Shown here: positions 36,219 to 45,096 of the stretch, in pieces
Layout: each line of letters starts with the position of its first letter
How positions within the stretch are numbered: the stretch's first letter is position 1
From: Brachybacterium halotolerans
Lineage (GTDB): Bacteria; Actinomycetota; Actinomycetes; Actinomycetales; Dermabacteraceae
Length of the DNA stretch: 64,000 nucleotides
Reading direction: 5' to 3'
Assembly (NCBI RefSeq): GCF_016623465.1
Contig: NZ_JAEDAJ010000014.1
Span: forward strand, 1 to 64,000
The notes under the pieces: generated by a model
What the model was told of the DNA's origin: nothing
Database searches by the model: none
Seen by the model: only the letters and a program-made list of their open reading frames with translations
Program-made: the position numbers and the translations under genes

Positions 36219-37423
36219 GCCTCGCCCAGGACTTCGATGCCCGTTGGGCGCAGCTGCTGCCCGTCGGACGCAGCGCCGAGACCGGCGGCTACCGCCGGTA
36301 CGCGTGGACCCGCGAGGACCATACCCTGCGGGAATGGTTCGCGGGGGAGTGCGCGGCCCTCGGCCTCGACCTCACCGAGGACCGCATGGGGAACCAGTGG
36401 GCCTGGTGGGGCGATCCCGACCGGACCCCGGGCGTCGTCATCGGCTCGCACCTGGACTCCGTGCCCGACGGCGGGGCCTTCGACGGCCCGCTCGGCGTGG
36501 TCTCCGCGCTCGCCGTCGTCCGCGCGCTGCAGTCGAGCGGCTTCGCGCCTCGCGTGCCGATCGGCGTGGTGAACTTCGGCGACGAGGAGGGCGCGCGCTT
36601 CGGCGTGGCCTGCGCCGGATCGCGCGTGGTCACCGGAGCGATGACGGCCGAGCGGGCGCTCGGGCTCACCGACGCAGGCGGCATCACCATGGCCGAGGCG
36701 CTGCGCAGCGCGGGCCGCTCCGCGGACATCGGCCCTGATCCCGCGGCGCTCGCCAGGATCGGCTCGTTCGTCGAGCTGCACGTCGAGCAGGGCCGGGCCC
36801 TCGACCTGCTCGACCCGGCGACCTCCGCGGTGGCCGTCGGCACCGACATCTGGCCCCACGGACGCTGGCGCGCGGACTTCACGGGCCGCGCCGACCACGC
36901 CGGCACCACCGCGCTCGCGGACCGCGAGGACGCCATGCTCGAGGCCGCCCGCTTCGCGCTCGCCGCCCGCGAGGCCGCCGAGCGCCGGGACGGCGAGCAC
37001 CGCTGCGTCGCGACCGTCGGGAAGGTGAGCGTGCAGCCCGGCGGCGTCAACGCGATCCCCTCCCACGTGACGGCCTGGCTCGATGCCCGCTCCCCGCACG
37101 AGTCCCTGGTGCGGGGCGTCATCGAGGACCTCACGGCGATGTTCCCGGGCGCGCTGCGGGAGGAGTCGTGGACGGCGACCACGCGCTTCCACGACGAGCT
37201 CACCCTGCGGGTGCGCGACGCCCTGGGGCCGAACACGCCGATGCTCGGCACGGGCGCCGGCCACGACGCGGGCATCCTCGCCCAGGCGGGCGTGCCCACG
37301 ACCATGCTCTTCGTCCGCAATCCCACCGGCGCCTCCCACACCCCCGAGGAGTTCGCCGAGCCGGCCGACTGCCACGCCGGCGTCGAGGCGCTCCTGACCG
37401 TCGTCCGGGACCTCGCCTCATGA
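36215..37423 (+). CDS. M20-family (allantoate-amidohydrolase-like) zinc amidohydrolase
   Basis: A 402-residue zinc peptidase/amidohydrolase of the AllC/hydantoinase-carbamoylase group. Motifs: IGSHLDSVPDGGAFDG (metal-binding His and Asp), NFGDEEGARFG (general base Glu and metal Glu), ELHVEQG and a C-terminal GTGAGHDAGILA. Starts ATGA-overlapping the NCS1 permease stop and ends ATGA-overlapping hutF. There is no hutG in the operon. HutF yields N-formylglutamate, so this enzyme is the best candidate to deformylate it, replacing HutG. Sequence identity to AllC is family-level only and the substrate is unproven. Confidence 0.88.
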   Translation: MSLAQDFDARWAQLLPVGRSAETGGYRRYAWTREDHTLREWFAGECAALGLDLTEDRMGNQWAWWGDPDRTPGVVIGSHLDSVPDGGAFDGPLGVVSALAVVRALQSSGFAPRVPIGVVNFGDEEGARFGVACAGSRVVTGAMTAERALGLTDAGGITMAEALRSAGRSADIGPDPAALARIGSFVELHVEQGRALDLLDPATSAVAVGTDIWPHGRWRADFTGRADHAGTTALADREDAMLEAARFALAAREAAERRDGEHRCVATVGKVSVQPGGVNAIPSHVTAWLDARSPHESLVRGVIEDLTAMFPGALREESWTATTRFHDELTLRVRDALGPNTPMLGTGAGHDAGILAQAGVPTTMLFVRNPTGASHTPEEFAEPADCHAGVEALLTVVRDLAS

Positions 37424-38781
37424 GCGCGGGACAGGGCGGGCGCTCCTTCTGGTGCGAGCACGCGCTCCTGCCGGACGGGGCGGCTCACGGCGTCCGGGTG
37501 GTCCTCGACGGGGACGGGCGGATCGTTGTCGTCGAGCGGGCCGAGGCGCGCCCGGAGGACGAGGTCCTCCGCGGGGTCACCCTGCCGGGGTTCGCGAACA
37601 CGCACAGCCACGCCTTCCACCGCGCCCTGCGCGGCCGCACCCACGACGCGGGCGGCACCTTCTGGACCTGGCGCGAGCGGATGTACCACGTCGCCGCGCG
37701 ATTGGACCCCGAGAACTACCTGGCCCTCGCGCGCGCCGCCTATGCGGAGATGGCGCTCGCCGGCGTCACCGCCGTGGGCGAGTTCCACTACGTCCACCAC
37801 CAGGCCGGCGGCGCCCCGTACGAGGACCCGAACGAGATGGGGCGCGCCCTGCAGCAGGCGGCCGCGGAGGCCGGCGTCGCCCTGACCCTGCTGGACACCG
37901 CCTACCTGCAGGGCGGGCTCGACGCGACCGGCCACACCGCGCTCTCCCCGGAGCAGGCGCGCTTCGGGGACGCGGACATCGGCGCCTGGGCGCAGCGCGC
38001 GAGCGGCCTGCGCGCGGAGGGCACGTTCCGCGTGGGCGCCGCCCTGCACTCGGTGCGCGCGGTGCCCCTCCCGCAGCTCCGGGAGGCCGCCGCCCTCGTC
38101 CCCGCGGTGTGCGACACCGGCTCCGCGATCGCCCCGCTGCACGTCCACGTGAGCGAGCAGCCCGCCGAGAACCGTGCGGCCCTCGCCCGCTACGGCCTCA
38201 CCCCGGTGGGACTGCTCGCCGAGGCGGGCCTCGTCGGCCCCGACCTCACCGCCGTGCACGCGACGCACCTAAGCGAACAGGACGTGCGTCTGCTCGGGGA
38301 CGCGCGCTCCTGGGTGAGCCTGTGCCCCACCACCGAGCGGGACCTGGCCGACGGCATCGGCCCCGCCCGCACGCTCCACGACGCCGGCGTGCGGCTCTCG
38401 CTGGGCAGCGACCAGCACGCCGTCGTCGACCTCGTCGAGGAGGCGCGCGCCGTGGAGATGCACGAGCGCCTCACCACCCACGAGCGCGGCCGCTTCACCC
38501 CGCAGGACCTGCTGACCCTGGCGACCGGTCACGAGAGCCTGGGCCGGGAGGGCGCCGGCCGGATCGCGCCGGGCGCCCGCGGCGACCTGGTGACGATCCG
38601 TCTGGACTCCGTGCGCACGGCCGGCGCGGACCCCGCGCAGGTGCTGCTCGCCGCGAGCGCCGCGGACGTCACCACGGTGATCCGCGACGGGGAGACGATC
38701 GTTTCCGACGGCCGGCACCGGCTCGGCGACGTCGGCGCCCTGCTGCGCGACGCCATCGCACCCTTCTGGGAGGACGCATGA
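37420..38781 (+). CDS. hutF: Formimidoylglutamate deiminase
   Basis: A 453-residue amidohydrolase-superfamily enzyme that deiminates N-formimidoyl-L-glutamate to N-formylglutamate and ammonia. Metal-binding HSHAFHRAL (HxH), the HVHVSEQPAEN strand and the LGSDQHAVVD Asp-loop match HutF rather than HutI. It sits between the AllC-like gene and hutI, with four-base overlaps on both sides. Presence of HutF means the five-step histidine pathway (via N-formylglutamate) operates here rather than the formimidoylglutamase HutG of Bacillus. Confidence 0.93.
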   Translation: MSAGQGGRSFWCEHALLPDGAAHGVRVVLDGDGRIVVVERAEARPEDEVLRGVTLPGFANTHSHAFHRALRGRTHDAGGTFWTWRERMYHVAARLDPENYLALARAAYAEMALAGVTAVGEFHYVHHQAGGAPYEDPNEMGRALQQAAAEAGVALTLLDTAYLQGGLDATGHTALSPEQARFGDADIGAWAQRASGLRAEGTFRVGAALHSVRAVPLPQLREAAALVPAVCDTGSAIAPLHVHVSEQPAENRAALARYGLTPVGLLAEAGLVGPDLTAVHATHLSEQDVRLLGDARSWVSLCPTTERDLADGIGPARTLHDAGVRLSLGSDQHAVVDLVEEARAVEMHERLTTHERGRFTPQDLLTLATGHESLGREGAGRIAPGARGDLVTIRLDSVRTAGADPAQVLLAASAADVTTVIRDGETIVSDGRHRLGDVGALLRDAIAPFWEDA

Positions 38782-40091
38782 CCACGACCCTGCTCACCGG
38801 CATCGGCGAGCTCTGGACCCTCGACCCGGCCCTCGAGGACGCGCCGCTCGGCGGCTCGAGCGCGCGCGGCGCGGCCGACGGGCAGATCCAGCGCGAGGCC
38901 GCCCTCGTCATCGAGGACGACCGCATCGCCTGGACGGGCCCCGCGACCGAGGCGCCCGCGGCCGACGAGCGGATCGACCTCGAGGGGCGCGCCGTCCTGC
39001 CCGGCTGGGTCGACTCCCATACGCACCTGGTCTTCGACGGCGACCGCTCCGCCGAGTTCGAGTCCCGCATGGCCGGGCAGTCCTATGCCGCCGGCGGCAT
39101 CCAGGTCACCACCGACGCGACCCGCGCCGCGGACGACCGACGCCTGGAGGAACTGGTCAGGGGCCGTATCGGCGAGGCTCTCGCGGGCGGCACCACGACC
39201 CTGGAGACGAAGACCGGCTACGGGCTCACGGTCGCGGACGAGGCCCGCGCCGCCGCGCTCGCCGCCCGCCTCGTCGCGGAGGGCACGCTCGACGAGGCGA
39301 CGTTCCTGGGGGCGCACCTGGTGCCCTCCGAGTACGACGGGGCCGACGGCCGTCCGGGCCCCGCCGAGTACCTGGATCTGGTGGTCGGGCCGATGCTCGA
39401 GCAGGTGCGCGGGAGCGTGCGCTGGATCGACGTGTTCTGCGAGGACGGCGCGTTCGACACCGCCGCCTCCCGGCGCGTCCTGGAGGCGGGGCGCGCCGCC
39501 GGGCTCGGCCTGCGCGTGCACGGCAACCAGCTCTCCGGCGCACAGTGCGGCGTGCAGCTCGCGGTCGAGGAGCACGCGGCGAGCGTCGACCACCTGAACC
39601 ACCTGGAGGCGGCCGACGTCGAGGCCCTCGCCGAGACCGCCGGCCGGCCCGTCGGACTAGCCGACCGACCCCTCGGAGCCGGCGCGCGCGACGGACTGCT
39701 CGCGGTCGATGCGGGGCCGACGGTCGCCACCGTGCTGCCCGCCTGCGATCTCTCCACGCGCGCCCCGCTCGCGCCCGCCCGGGACCTGCTCGATGCGGGA
39801 GCGCACGTCGCGATCGCGAGCAACTGCAACCCCGGCACCTCGTTCACGAGCGCCATGGGCTTCTGCGTCGCGACCGCCGTGCTGCAGATGCACCTGAGCC
39901 TCGCCGAGGCGATCCGCGCCGCGACCCGCGGAGGGGCCCTCGCCCTGCGACGCTCCGACGTCGGCCACCTGGGCGTCGGCGCGCGGGCCGACCTGCACGT
40001 GCTCGACGCGCCCGCCGCGATCCACCTCGCCTACCGCCCCGGCATGCCGCTGACCCACCAGGTGTGGCGCCGCGGGCGCCGCGCCGCCTGA
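38778..40091 (+). CDS. hutI: Imidazolonepropionase
   Basis: A 437-residue amidohydrolase that opens imidazolonepropionate to N-formimidoylglutamate. Landmarks: WVDSHTHLVFDGDR (metal HxH), KTGYGLT, RVHGNQLSG, SVDHLNHL and the closing NCNPGTSF. At the last site residue 349 is Asn in ASN349CNPG; characterised HutI proteins have Asp there as a metal ligand (B. subtilis Asp324). Whether this Asn is normal for actinobacterial HutI is not known to me. The gene overlaps hutF by four bases and is followed 25 bp later by hutH. Confidence 0.93.
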   Translation: MTTTLLTGIGELWTLDPALEDAPLGGSSARGAADGQIQREAALVIEDDRIAWTGPATEAPAADERIDLEGRAVLPGWVDSHTHLVFDGDRSAEFESRMAGQSYAAGGIQVTTDATRAADDRRLEELVRGRIGEALAGGTTTLETKTGYGLTVADEARAAALAARLVAEGTLDEATFLGAHLVPSEYDGADGRPGPAEYLDLVVGPMLEQVRGSVRWIDVFCEDGAFDTAASRRVLEAGRAAGLGLRVHGNQLSGAQCGVQLAVEEHAASVDHLNHLEAADVEALAETAGRPVGLADRPLGAGARDGLLAVDAGPTVATVLPACDLSTRAPLAPARDLLDAGAHVAIASNCNPGTSFTSAMGFCVATAVLQMHLSLAEAIRAATRGGALALRRSDVGHLGVGARADLHVLDAPAAIHLAYRPGMPLTHQVWRRGRRAA

Positions 40092-40116
40092 CCTCGCCAG
40101 AAAGGACCCCACCCCG

Positions 40117-41694
40117 ATGAGCACCGCCCACGCCCCCGCGTCGACCGACCCCTGCGAGACGATCCTGCTCGCGAGCTCCGACCTCACTCCGGCCGACGTC
40201 CTCGCCGTCGCCCGCCGCGGAGCCCGCGTCGAGCTCGACCCGTCCGCCCGCGAGGAGGTTGCCCGGGTGCGCGCCCACATCGACGCCCTCGCCGCCCCCG
40301 GCCACGCGCCGGTCTACGGGGTCTCCACCGGTTTCGGGGCGCTCGCGGACACCTCGATCGAGCCGTCCATGCGCCACGCCCTGCAGCGCTCGCTGATCCG
40401 CTCCCACGCCGCCGGCACCGGCGACGAGGTCGAGCCGGAGGTGGTGCGCGCTCTCATGCTGCTGCGCGCGAAGACCCTGGCCACGGGGCATACGGGCGTG
40501 CGCCCGATGGTGCTCGAGACGATGCTCGCGCTGCTGAACGCGGGCATCACGCCGATCGTCCACGAGTTCGGCTCGCTGGGCTGCTCGGGCGATCTGGCGC
40601 CGCTCGCCCACTGCGCGATCGTGCTGATGGGGGAGGGGCGCGCCCGCGGGGCCGACGGGATCGAGCGTCCCGTGCCCGAGCTGCTGGCCGAGGTGGGCAT
40701 CGAGCCCGTGCTGCTCGAGGAGAAGGAGGGCCTGGCGCTCATCAACGGCACCGACGGCATGCTCGGCATGCTGCTCATGGCCCTCGCCGACCTCGAGGAG
40801 CTCGTGAGGATCGCCGACCTCACCACCGCGCTCACGGTGCAGGGTCTGCGGGGGCGCGACAGCGTGTTCCGCCCCGAGCTGCACATGCCGCTGCGGCCGC
40901 ATCCGGGCCAGGCCGCGTCGGCCGCGAACATCCTCGCGCTGCTCGAGGGCTCGCCGATCATCGCCGACGTCGCCGCCGAGGGCTCCCGCGTCCAGGACGC
41001 CTATTCGCTGCGCTGCGCTCCGCAGGTCGCGGGCGGCGCACGCGACACGATCGCCCACGCGCGCACCGTCGCCGAGAGGGAGATCGCCGCCGCGATCGAC
41101 AACCCGGTGGTGCTCGACGACGGCGAGGTCACCTCCAACGGCAACTTCCACGGCGCGCCCGTCGCCTACGTGCTGGACTTCCTGGCCGTGGTCGCCGCCG
41201 ACCTCGCCTCGATCTCCGAGCGCCGCAGCGACCGCATGCTCGACAAGTCCCGCTCCCACGGGCTGCCGCCGTTCCTGGCCGACGACCCCGGCGTGGACTC
41301 CGGGTTCATGATCGCCCAGTACACGCAGGCCGCCCTGGTCTCAGAGATGAAGCGCCTCGCGGTGCCCGCGAGCGTCGACTCGATCCCGTCCTCCGCCATG
41401 CAGGAGGACCATGTGTCGATGGGCTGGCACGCCGCCCGGAAGCTTCGTCGCTCCGTGGACTGCCTGCGCCGCGTGCTCGCGATCGAGCTGCTCACCGCCG
41501 CCCGCGCGATCGACCTGCGCGCTCCGCTCGCGCCCTCCGAGGCGTCGGCCGCCGCGATCGCGGTGCTGCGCGAGAGGGTCGAGGGTCCCGGCCCCGACCG
41601 GTTCCTCGCGCCCGACATCGCCGCCGCCGAGGAGCTGCTGGCCGACGGGTCGGTGCTCGCCGCGGTCGAGGGGGTCGTGGGGAAGCTGGGGTGA
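40117..41694 (+). CDS. hutH: Histidine ammonia-lyase
   Basis: A 525-residue MIO-type lyase that converts histidine to urocanate and ammonia. The self-cyclising triad is Cys156-Ser157-Gly158 in GSLGCSGDLAPLAH; the well-studied enzymes have Ala-Ser-Gly, but a Cys variant is tolerated in actinobacterial homologues as far as I recall. An AAAGGA site 11 bases upstream marks the ATG. It is last in the hut operon although it acts first. Typical size for HutH. Confidence 0.95.
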   Translation: MSTAHAPASTDPCETILLASSDLTPADVLAVARRGARVELDPSAREEVARVRAHIDALAAPGHAPVYGVSTGFGALADTSIEPSMRHALQRSLIRSHAAGTGDEVEPEVVRALMLLRAKTLATGHTGVRPMVLETMLALLNAGITPIVHEFGSLGCSGDLAPLAHCAIVLMGEGRARGADGIERPVPELLAEVGIEPVLLEEKEGLALINGTDGMLGMLLMALADLEELVRIADLTTALTVQGLRGRDSVFRPELHMPLRPHPGQAASAANILALLEGSPIIADVAAEGSRVQDAYSLRCAPQVAGGARDTIAHARTVAEREIAAAIDNPVVLDDGEVTSNGNFHGAPVAYVLDFLAVVAADLASISERRSDRMLDKSRSHGLPPFLADDPGVDSGFMIAQYTQAALVSEMKRLAVPASVDSIPSSAMQEDHVSMGWHAARKLRRSVDCLRRVLAIELLTAARAIDLRAPLAPSEASAAAIAVLRERVEGPGPDRFLAPDIAAAEELLADGSVLAAVEGVVGKLG

Positions 41695-41934
41695 GGCGTG
41701 GCGGCATCGGCGGTGCCGGGTCCACGCGCCTTCGCCATCACGCCTGTGCCGTCCATTCACCCAGCAGCACGTCGAACGTGCGGCGGAGGCGCTCGACGTC
41801 CTCCGGTGCGAGGTACGCGGCGTACTCCGGGTACTGCTCGACCAGGATCAGCAACTGGTGCGCGGTGGTGCGTCGCCGGAGCGTCTAGCAGGGAGTTTCT
41901 TCGAAATTGTCTGCCGGGTGTCCGACGTCGAGCA
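41695..41934. other. Intergenic region after hutH
   Basis: Apart from the remnant at 41738-41884 this 240-bp stretch holds no recognisable gene. It includes an AT-richer island (TTTCTTCGAAATTG, around 41895-41908), unusual in this GC-rich window and consistent with local decay or insertion. Confidence 0.3.
41738..41884 (-). pseudogene. C-terminal gene remnant
   Basis: A 48-codon open stretch with good actinobacterial codon use and protein-like content (QLLILVEQYPEYAAYLAPED, then a helix ending GEWTAQA), but no start codon with a ribosome site. A TAG lies directly upstream at 41885-41887. It is probably the end of a decayed gene. A small intact gene on the same strand lies just upstream (41935-42117). 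Confidence 0.45.
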
Positions 41935-42117
41935 TCAGCCGTGACGCCGTTGCCGCTCCTCACGGACGAGCTCGAGCGCTGTGCGGAGCGCCCGCACACG
42001 ACTGTCCATGAGTGAGAGCCGGGACGGGCTGAGCGCTGTGCTCTGGAGAACGGACTCGCACTTGTGCAGCAGGGAGGACAACTGCTCCTCTGCGGTGTTG
42101 AGCTCCTCGGCGTCCAT
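41935..42117 (-). CDS. Small helical protein of unknown function
   Basis: A 60-residue, strongly helical and charged protein, beginning MDAEELNTAEEQ and ending REERQRRHG. It has the look of a coiled-coil regulator or antitoxin-like protein. Start ATG at 42117 with AGGATGG upstream; an ATG three codons earlier (42126) is also in frame. I know no assigned family. It lies upstream of a gene remnant and 115 bp before the oppositely oriented unknown gene at 42233. Confidence 0.5.
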   Translation of the reverse strand: MDAEELNTAEEQLSSLLHKCESVLQSTALSPSRLSLMDSRVRALRTALELVREERQRRHG

Positions 42118-42232
42118 GGGGACCATCCTGCAGCAGTGTCGTGGTGTTCGCGGGCTCGCTCCGGGGCGCCGATTTCGGACGACGGCGAAAAGTCCTGTGC
42201 ATGCGCGCGACCGCCCGCTCTATGGTTCCGTC

Positions 42233-43027
42233 ATGGACACTCCCACGACGGTCGTCTTCCCGGAGATCTTGCCCGACGTCCGCATCGACGTCCTGGAGGA
42301 GGCCACGGAGCATGAGGTGGTCTGCGACGAGCTCCAATGGTGGTTCGTCGTTCCGCGCGCAGGGGAGACGAGTGCCGCGAGGTGGTACGACCGGGCATCG
42401 GGGCAGATCGCCATGATCCGAGAGACCCCGCACCCGGTGATGCCGCTCGACGACGGACCCGGTCGCGTCCGGATTCGGATCGACGAGTCGACGTTCCCGG
42501 CCGACGAGCGCGGGCCCGTTCAGAGGAGTGTCGAGTTCACAGCCTGCCTGTCGTCGGCAGCCGCCGCGTTCCGGAGCGTCGAGATGGACGGCCATGTCGC
42601 CGGTCCCGACGATGATGGATTCGACGAGGCCTGGGGGAGGAGTCGAGGGCGCATCCTCCGCGACGGGCGCCGGCTGGTGAGGACCGGGCCGAGGGAGTAC
42701 AGCAGCCTCAGCCACGAGGGGGTCAGAGCCGACCTGGTCGCCGTGTCGATCGGCGGGATCACCCGACGGGCCCTGCGCGTGCTGGATCTCGAGCCCGGAG
42801 AGGGGCCGGACGAGATCGGCCAGCCCGTCATCGACCTGGACACGGGCCGCACCCTCGTCTACTGGCAGTACCGCCCGGAGGGCTGGGACGCCGACGCCGA
42901 GTCCTGGTTGAGCGCCCATCCCGATGAGGGCATGGTGATCGACGGCGTGCGCTACCAGCGCAGGAACTGCGCGGGGCGCGACACCATGGCAGTCACCGAT
43001 CACGCGATGCGCCTCTTCGGGCTCTGA
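42233..43027 (+). CDS. Protein of unknown function
   Basis: A 264-residue soluble protein, rich in Trp, Asp and Arg, without a motif I recognise. It has repeated WYDRASGQIA, WQYRPEGWDA and QWWFVVP patches, suggesting a beta-rich fold. Start ATG at 42233 is preceded by TATGGT (42221-42226) with six bases between, a leaderless promoter pattern. It has no operon partner. Function unknown. Confidence 0.7.
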   Translation: MDTPTTVVFPEILPDVRIDVLEEATEHEVVCDELQWWFVVPRAGETSAARWYDRASGQIAMIRETPHPVMPLDDGPGRVRIRIDESTFPADERGPVQRSVEFTACLSSAAAAFRSVEMDGHVAGPDDDGFDEAWGRSRGRILRDGRRLVRTGPREYSSLSHEGVRADLVAVSIGGITRRALRVLDLEPGEGPDEIGQPVIDLDTGRTLVYWQYRPEGWDADAESWLSAHPDEGMVIDGVRYQRRNCAGRDTMAVTDHAMRLFGL

Positions 43028-43114
43028 CGACGCCGGTCGGCTCCGGTCTGCCGAACAGAGGACGAGCTGCTGGCGGACGTGCCCCGAAGAGAGTCCGCCC
43101 TCAGATCGTCGGTG

Positions 43115-43441
43115 TCAGCCTTCGCGGATCGTCATCGTGGCGATCTTGTCGCCCTCGAGGTCGAAGCGGAAGCTCGACGGGCCGTTGGCGTGTCGGGAGC
43201 GCCAGTCGCCGACGACGGTGACCGAGTCGCCGTCGGTGGTGACGGAGGTGATGGCGAGGGTGGGAGCGGAGCCGATGAACTCCTGGTCGCTCCATGCATG
43301 GATCTCATCGAACCCGGTGAGCACCTTGCCCCAGTCGTCGACGGTGGGGTTCGCGGTGAACGCCTGCGTGAATGCGGTCGTGTCGTGTGCCGTCACGGCT
43401 TCGAGGAACGAGGCCACGGGCTCAGGAATGGTGTCGGTCAT
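43115..43441 (-). CDS. SnoaL-like/NTF2-fold protein
   Basis: A 108-residue protein of the NTF2-like cone fold: N-terminal VASFLEAVTAHDTTAFTQAF helix pair, WSDQEFIG turn and a C-terminal barrel ending RFDLEGDKIATMTI. Members are cyclases, isomerases or small-molecule binders. It follows the SDR gene by 27 bp on the same strand with a good AGGAG site, so the two are probably co-transcribed and may act on the same substrate. Confidence 0.8.
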   Translation of the reverse strand: MTDTIPEPVASFLEAVTAHDTTAFTQAFTANPTVDDWGKVLTGFDEIHAWSDQEFIGSAPTLAITSVTTDGDSVTVVGDWRSRHANGPSSFRFDLEGDKIATMTIREG

Positions 43442-43468
43442 CGGTGTCTCCTGTCGTGAGGGGCGCTG

Positions 43469-44224
43469 TCAGCGGGTGGTGTAGCCGCCGTTGGCGAAGA
43501 TGGTCTGGCCGGTGATCCACCAGCCCTCGGTGGCGAGGAATCGGACGATCGGAGCGATGTCCTCGATCTGCGTGAGCTGGTTGCCCATCGCCTGCGACTT
43601 GTGGAACTCGACGCGGTCCGGGGTCTCCTGACCGTAGAAGAACGGCGTATCCATCGGGCCGGGGGCCACGGCCGTCACGGAGATGCCGCGCTCGGCGAAC
43701 TCCTTGGCCGCGGCGCGGGTGAAGTGCTCCACCGGCGCCTTTCCACCAGCGTATGTGGAGTAGCCGTCCGTGAAGGCTGCCAGCAGGGCGGTGACGATCG
43801 TGATGATCTTGCCGTTGTCCGCGATGTGCTTGCCGGCCTCCTGGATGAAGAAGTAGGCGGCCTTCGCGTTGATGTCGAACATCGAGTCGTACTCGGCTTC
43901 GGTGGTCTCGACGATCGGCTTGCGCAGCACCTTGCCGGCCGTGTTCACGGCGACGTCGATCGTGCCGATCTCCTTCTCCGCGTCGGTGAAGAGCCGGGCG
44001 ATGTTGGCGGGGATCGTCAGGTCGCCCTGGAAGATCTCGGCCCGCCCTCCGGCCTCGCGCACCGCGGCGCGCGTCTCCTCCGCATCGGCCCGACTGGCAT
44101 CGGAGTTGTAGTGGATGGCGACGTTCGCGCCGGCCTGTGCGGCCTGCCGGGCGATCAGGCCGCCCAGGTTCTTCGCGCCGCCGGCGATGAGGACGTTCTT
44201 GCCTGCAAGGGTCTGTTCAGTCAT
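43469..44224 (-). CDS. Short-chain dehydrogenase/reductase
   Basis: A 251-residue classical SDR: nucleotide loop IAGGAKNLGGLIA (residues 12-24, with the Thr/Ala-Gly-x-x-x-Gly-x-Gly pattern altered to GAKNLGG), NTAGKV and the active-site Tyr-x-x-x-Lys at about 161-165 (STYAGGKAPVEH). NADPH binding is likely. Substrate unknown. The gene diverges from a TetR regulator, with a perfect inverted repeat in the 64-bp intergenic region, so regulation by that TetR is likely. GGAGGT precedes the ATG. Confidence 0.88.
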   Translation of the reverse strand: MTEQTLAGKNVLIAGGAKNLGGLIARQAAQAGANVAIHYNSDASRADAEETRAAVREAGGRAEIFQGDLTIPANIARLFTDAEKEIGTIDVAVNTAGKVLRKPIVETTEAEYDSMFDINAKAAYFFIQEAGKHIADNGKIITIVTALLAAFTDGYSTYAGGKAPVEHFTRAAAKEFAERGISVTAVAPGPMDTPFFYGQETPDRVEFHKSQAMGNQLTQIEDIAPIVRFLATEGWWITGQTIFANGGYTTR

Positions 44225-44265
44225 CTCGACACCTCCATGTCATTGGTATGTATCGCCGTATCGAC

Positions 44266-44285
44266 GCTACACCAGGTAATGTAGC
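44266..44285. promoter_or_regulatory. TetR-type operator between SDR and TetR genes
   Basis: GCTACA-N8-TGTAGC is a perfect inverted repeat (44266-44271 and 44280-44285). It overlaps the TAATGT -10 box (44277-44282) of the TetR gene, which starts 6 bases later at 44289. A direct repeat GTATCG flanks it on the left. The arrangement suggests negative autoregulation and joint control of the SDR gene. Confidence 0.55.
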
Positions 44286-44288
44286 AGC

Positions 44289-44990
44289 ATGACAGAGCAT
44301 GAGGGAAGCGGTACACGAGAGCGCCTGATCTCCGCTGCGGCGGAGCTCATCGCCGCCAGCCCCGGTGAGGACTTCTCCCTGCGCGCGGTATGCGACGCCG
44401 TCGGCGTGAAGATGCCGACGCTGTACCACTTCTTCGGCTCCAAGCAGGGACTGATCGACGCCGTGGTCGAGCACGGCTTCGACGTGTATCTGGGTCAGAA
44501 GGAATCGATGGGGTCCTCCGGTGATCCCATCCAGGACATCCGGTCGGGATGGGATGCGCATGTGGCGTTCGGCCTGGAGAACCCCGGCTTCTACACGCTC
44601 ATGTACGGCAAGGTCCGGCCCGGCTATTCCCCGGAGGCGCAGTCCCGCCCGAGCGAGATCCTCCGAGGGCTGACGGCGCGTGCGGCCGAGCATGGGCGCC
44701 TCGCGGTGCCGTCCGACCAGGCCGCGGCCCATGTCCTGGTCGCCAACATCGGGGTGACGCTGCGACAGATCGTCCTGGCGCAGCCTGATCCGGAGCTGTC
44801 CGCCGCCGTCCGCGAGGGAGTCATCGCCGCCATCACCGGCACCGCCCGCGACTCCACGGACCCTGTTGCCGCGACGATCGAGATCGTCGCGGCTGCGCCG
44901 GACGTTCTCGGGGAGGCGGAGACCGCGCTGCTGCTCTCGTGGCTGACTCGTCTGCGCGGTGATCGACGCGACGAGCCCGGCTCGCGGTAG
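44289..44990 (+). CDS. TetR-family transcriptional regulator
   Basis: A 233-residue regulator. The N-terminal helix-turn-helix (about 12-58) contains RLISAAAELIAASPGEDFSL and KMPTLYHFFGSKQGLIDAV. The ligand domain is of the TetR_C type with a long helix EVAAAPDVLGEAETALLLSW. The gene lies divergently from the SDR/NTF2 pair and overlaps an operator-like repeat, so it probably represses that pair and itself. TAATGT with 6 bases before the ATG suggests a leaderless mRNA. Confidence 0.9.
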   Translation: MTEHEGSGTRERLISAAAELIAASPGEDFSLRAVCDAVGVKMPTLYHFFGSKQGLIDAVVEHGFDVYLGQKESMGSSGDPIQDIRSGWDAHVAFGLENPGFYTLMYGKVRPGYSPEAQSRPSEILRGLTARAAEHGRLAVPSDQAAAHVLVANIGVTLRQIVLAQPDPELSAAVREGVIAAITGTARDSTDPVAATIEIVAAAPDVLGEAETALLLSWLTRLRGDRRDEPGSR

Positions 44991-45096
44991 TTGTGTCGCT
45001 GCGGGGTGCGAGCCGTGGTGGGAGCCTCGCGGGTCGTCTCGGCGGCAGGTGTGCGGCGCCGCGGCGCAGATGCGAGGGCGCGTAGACCTGAATGCC

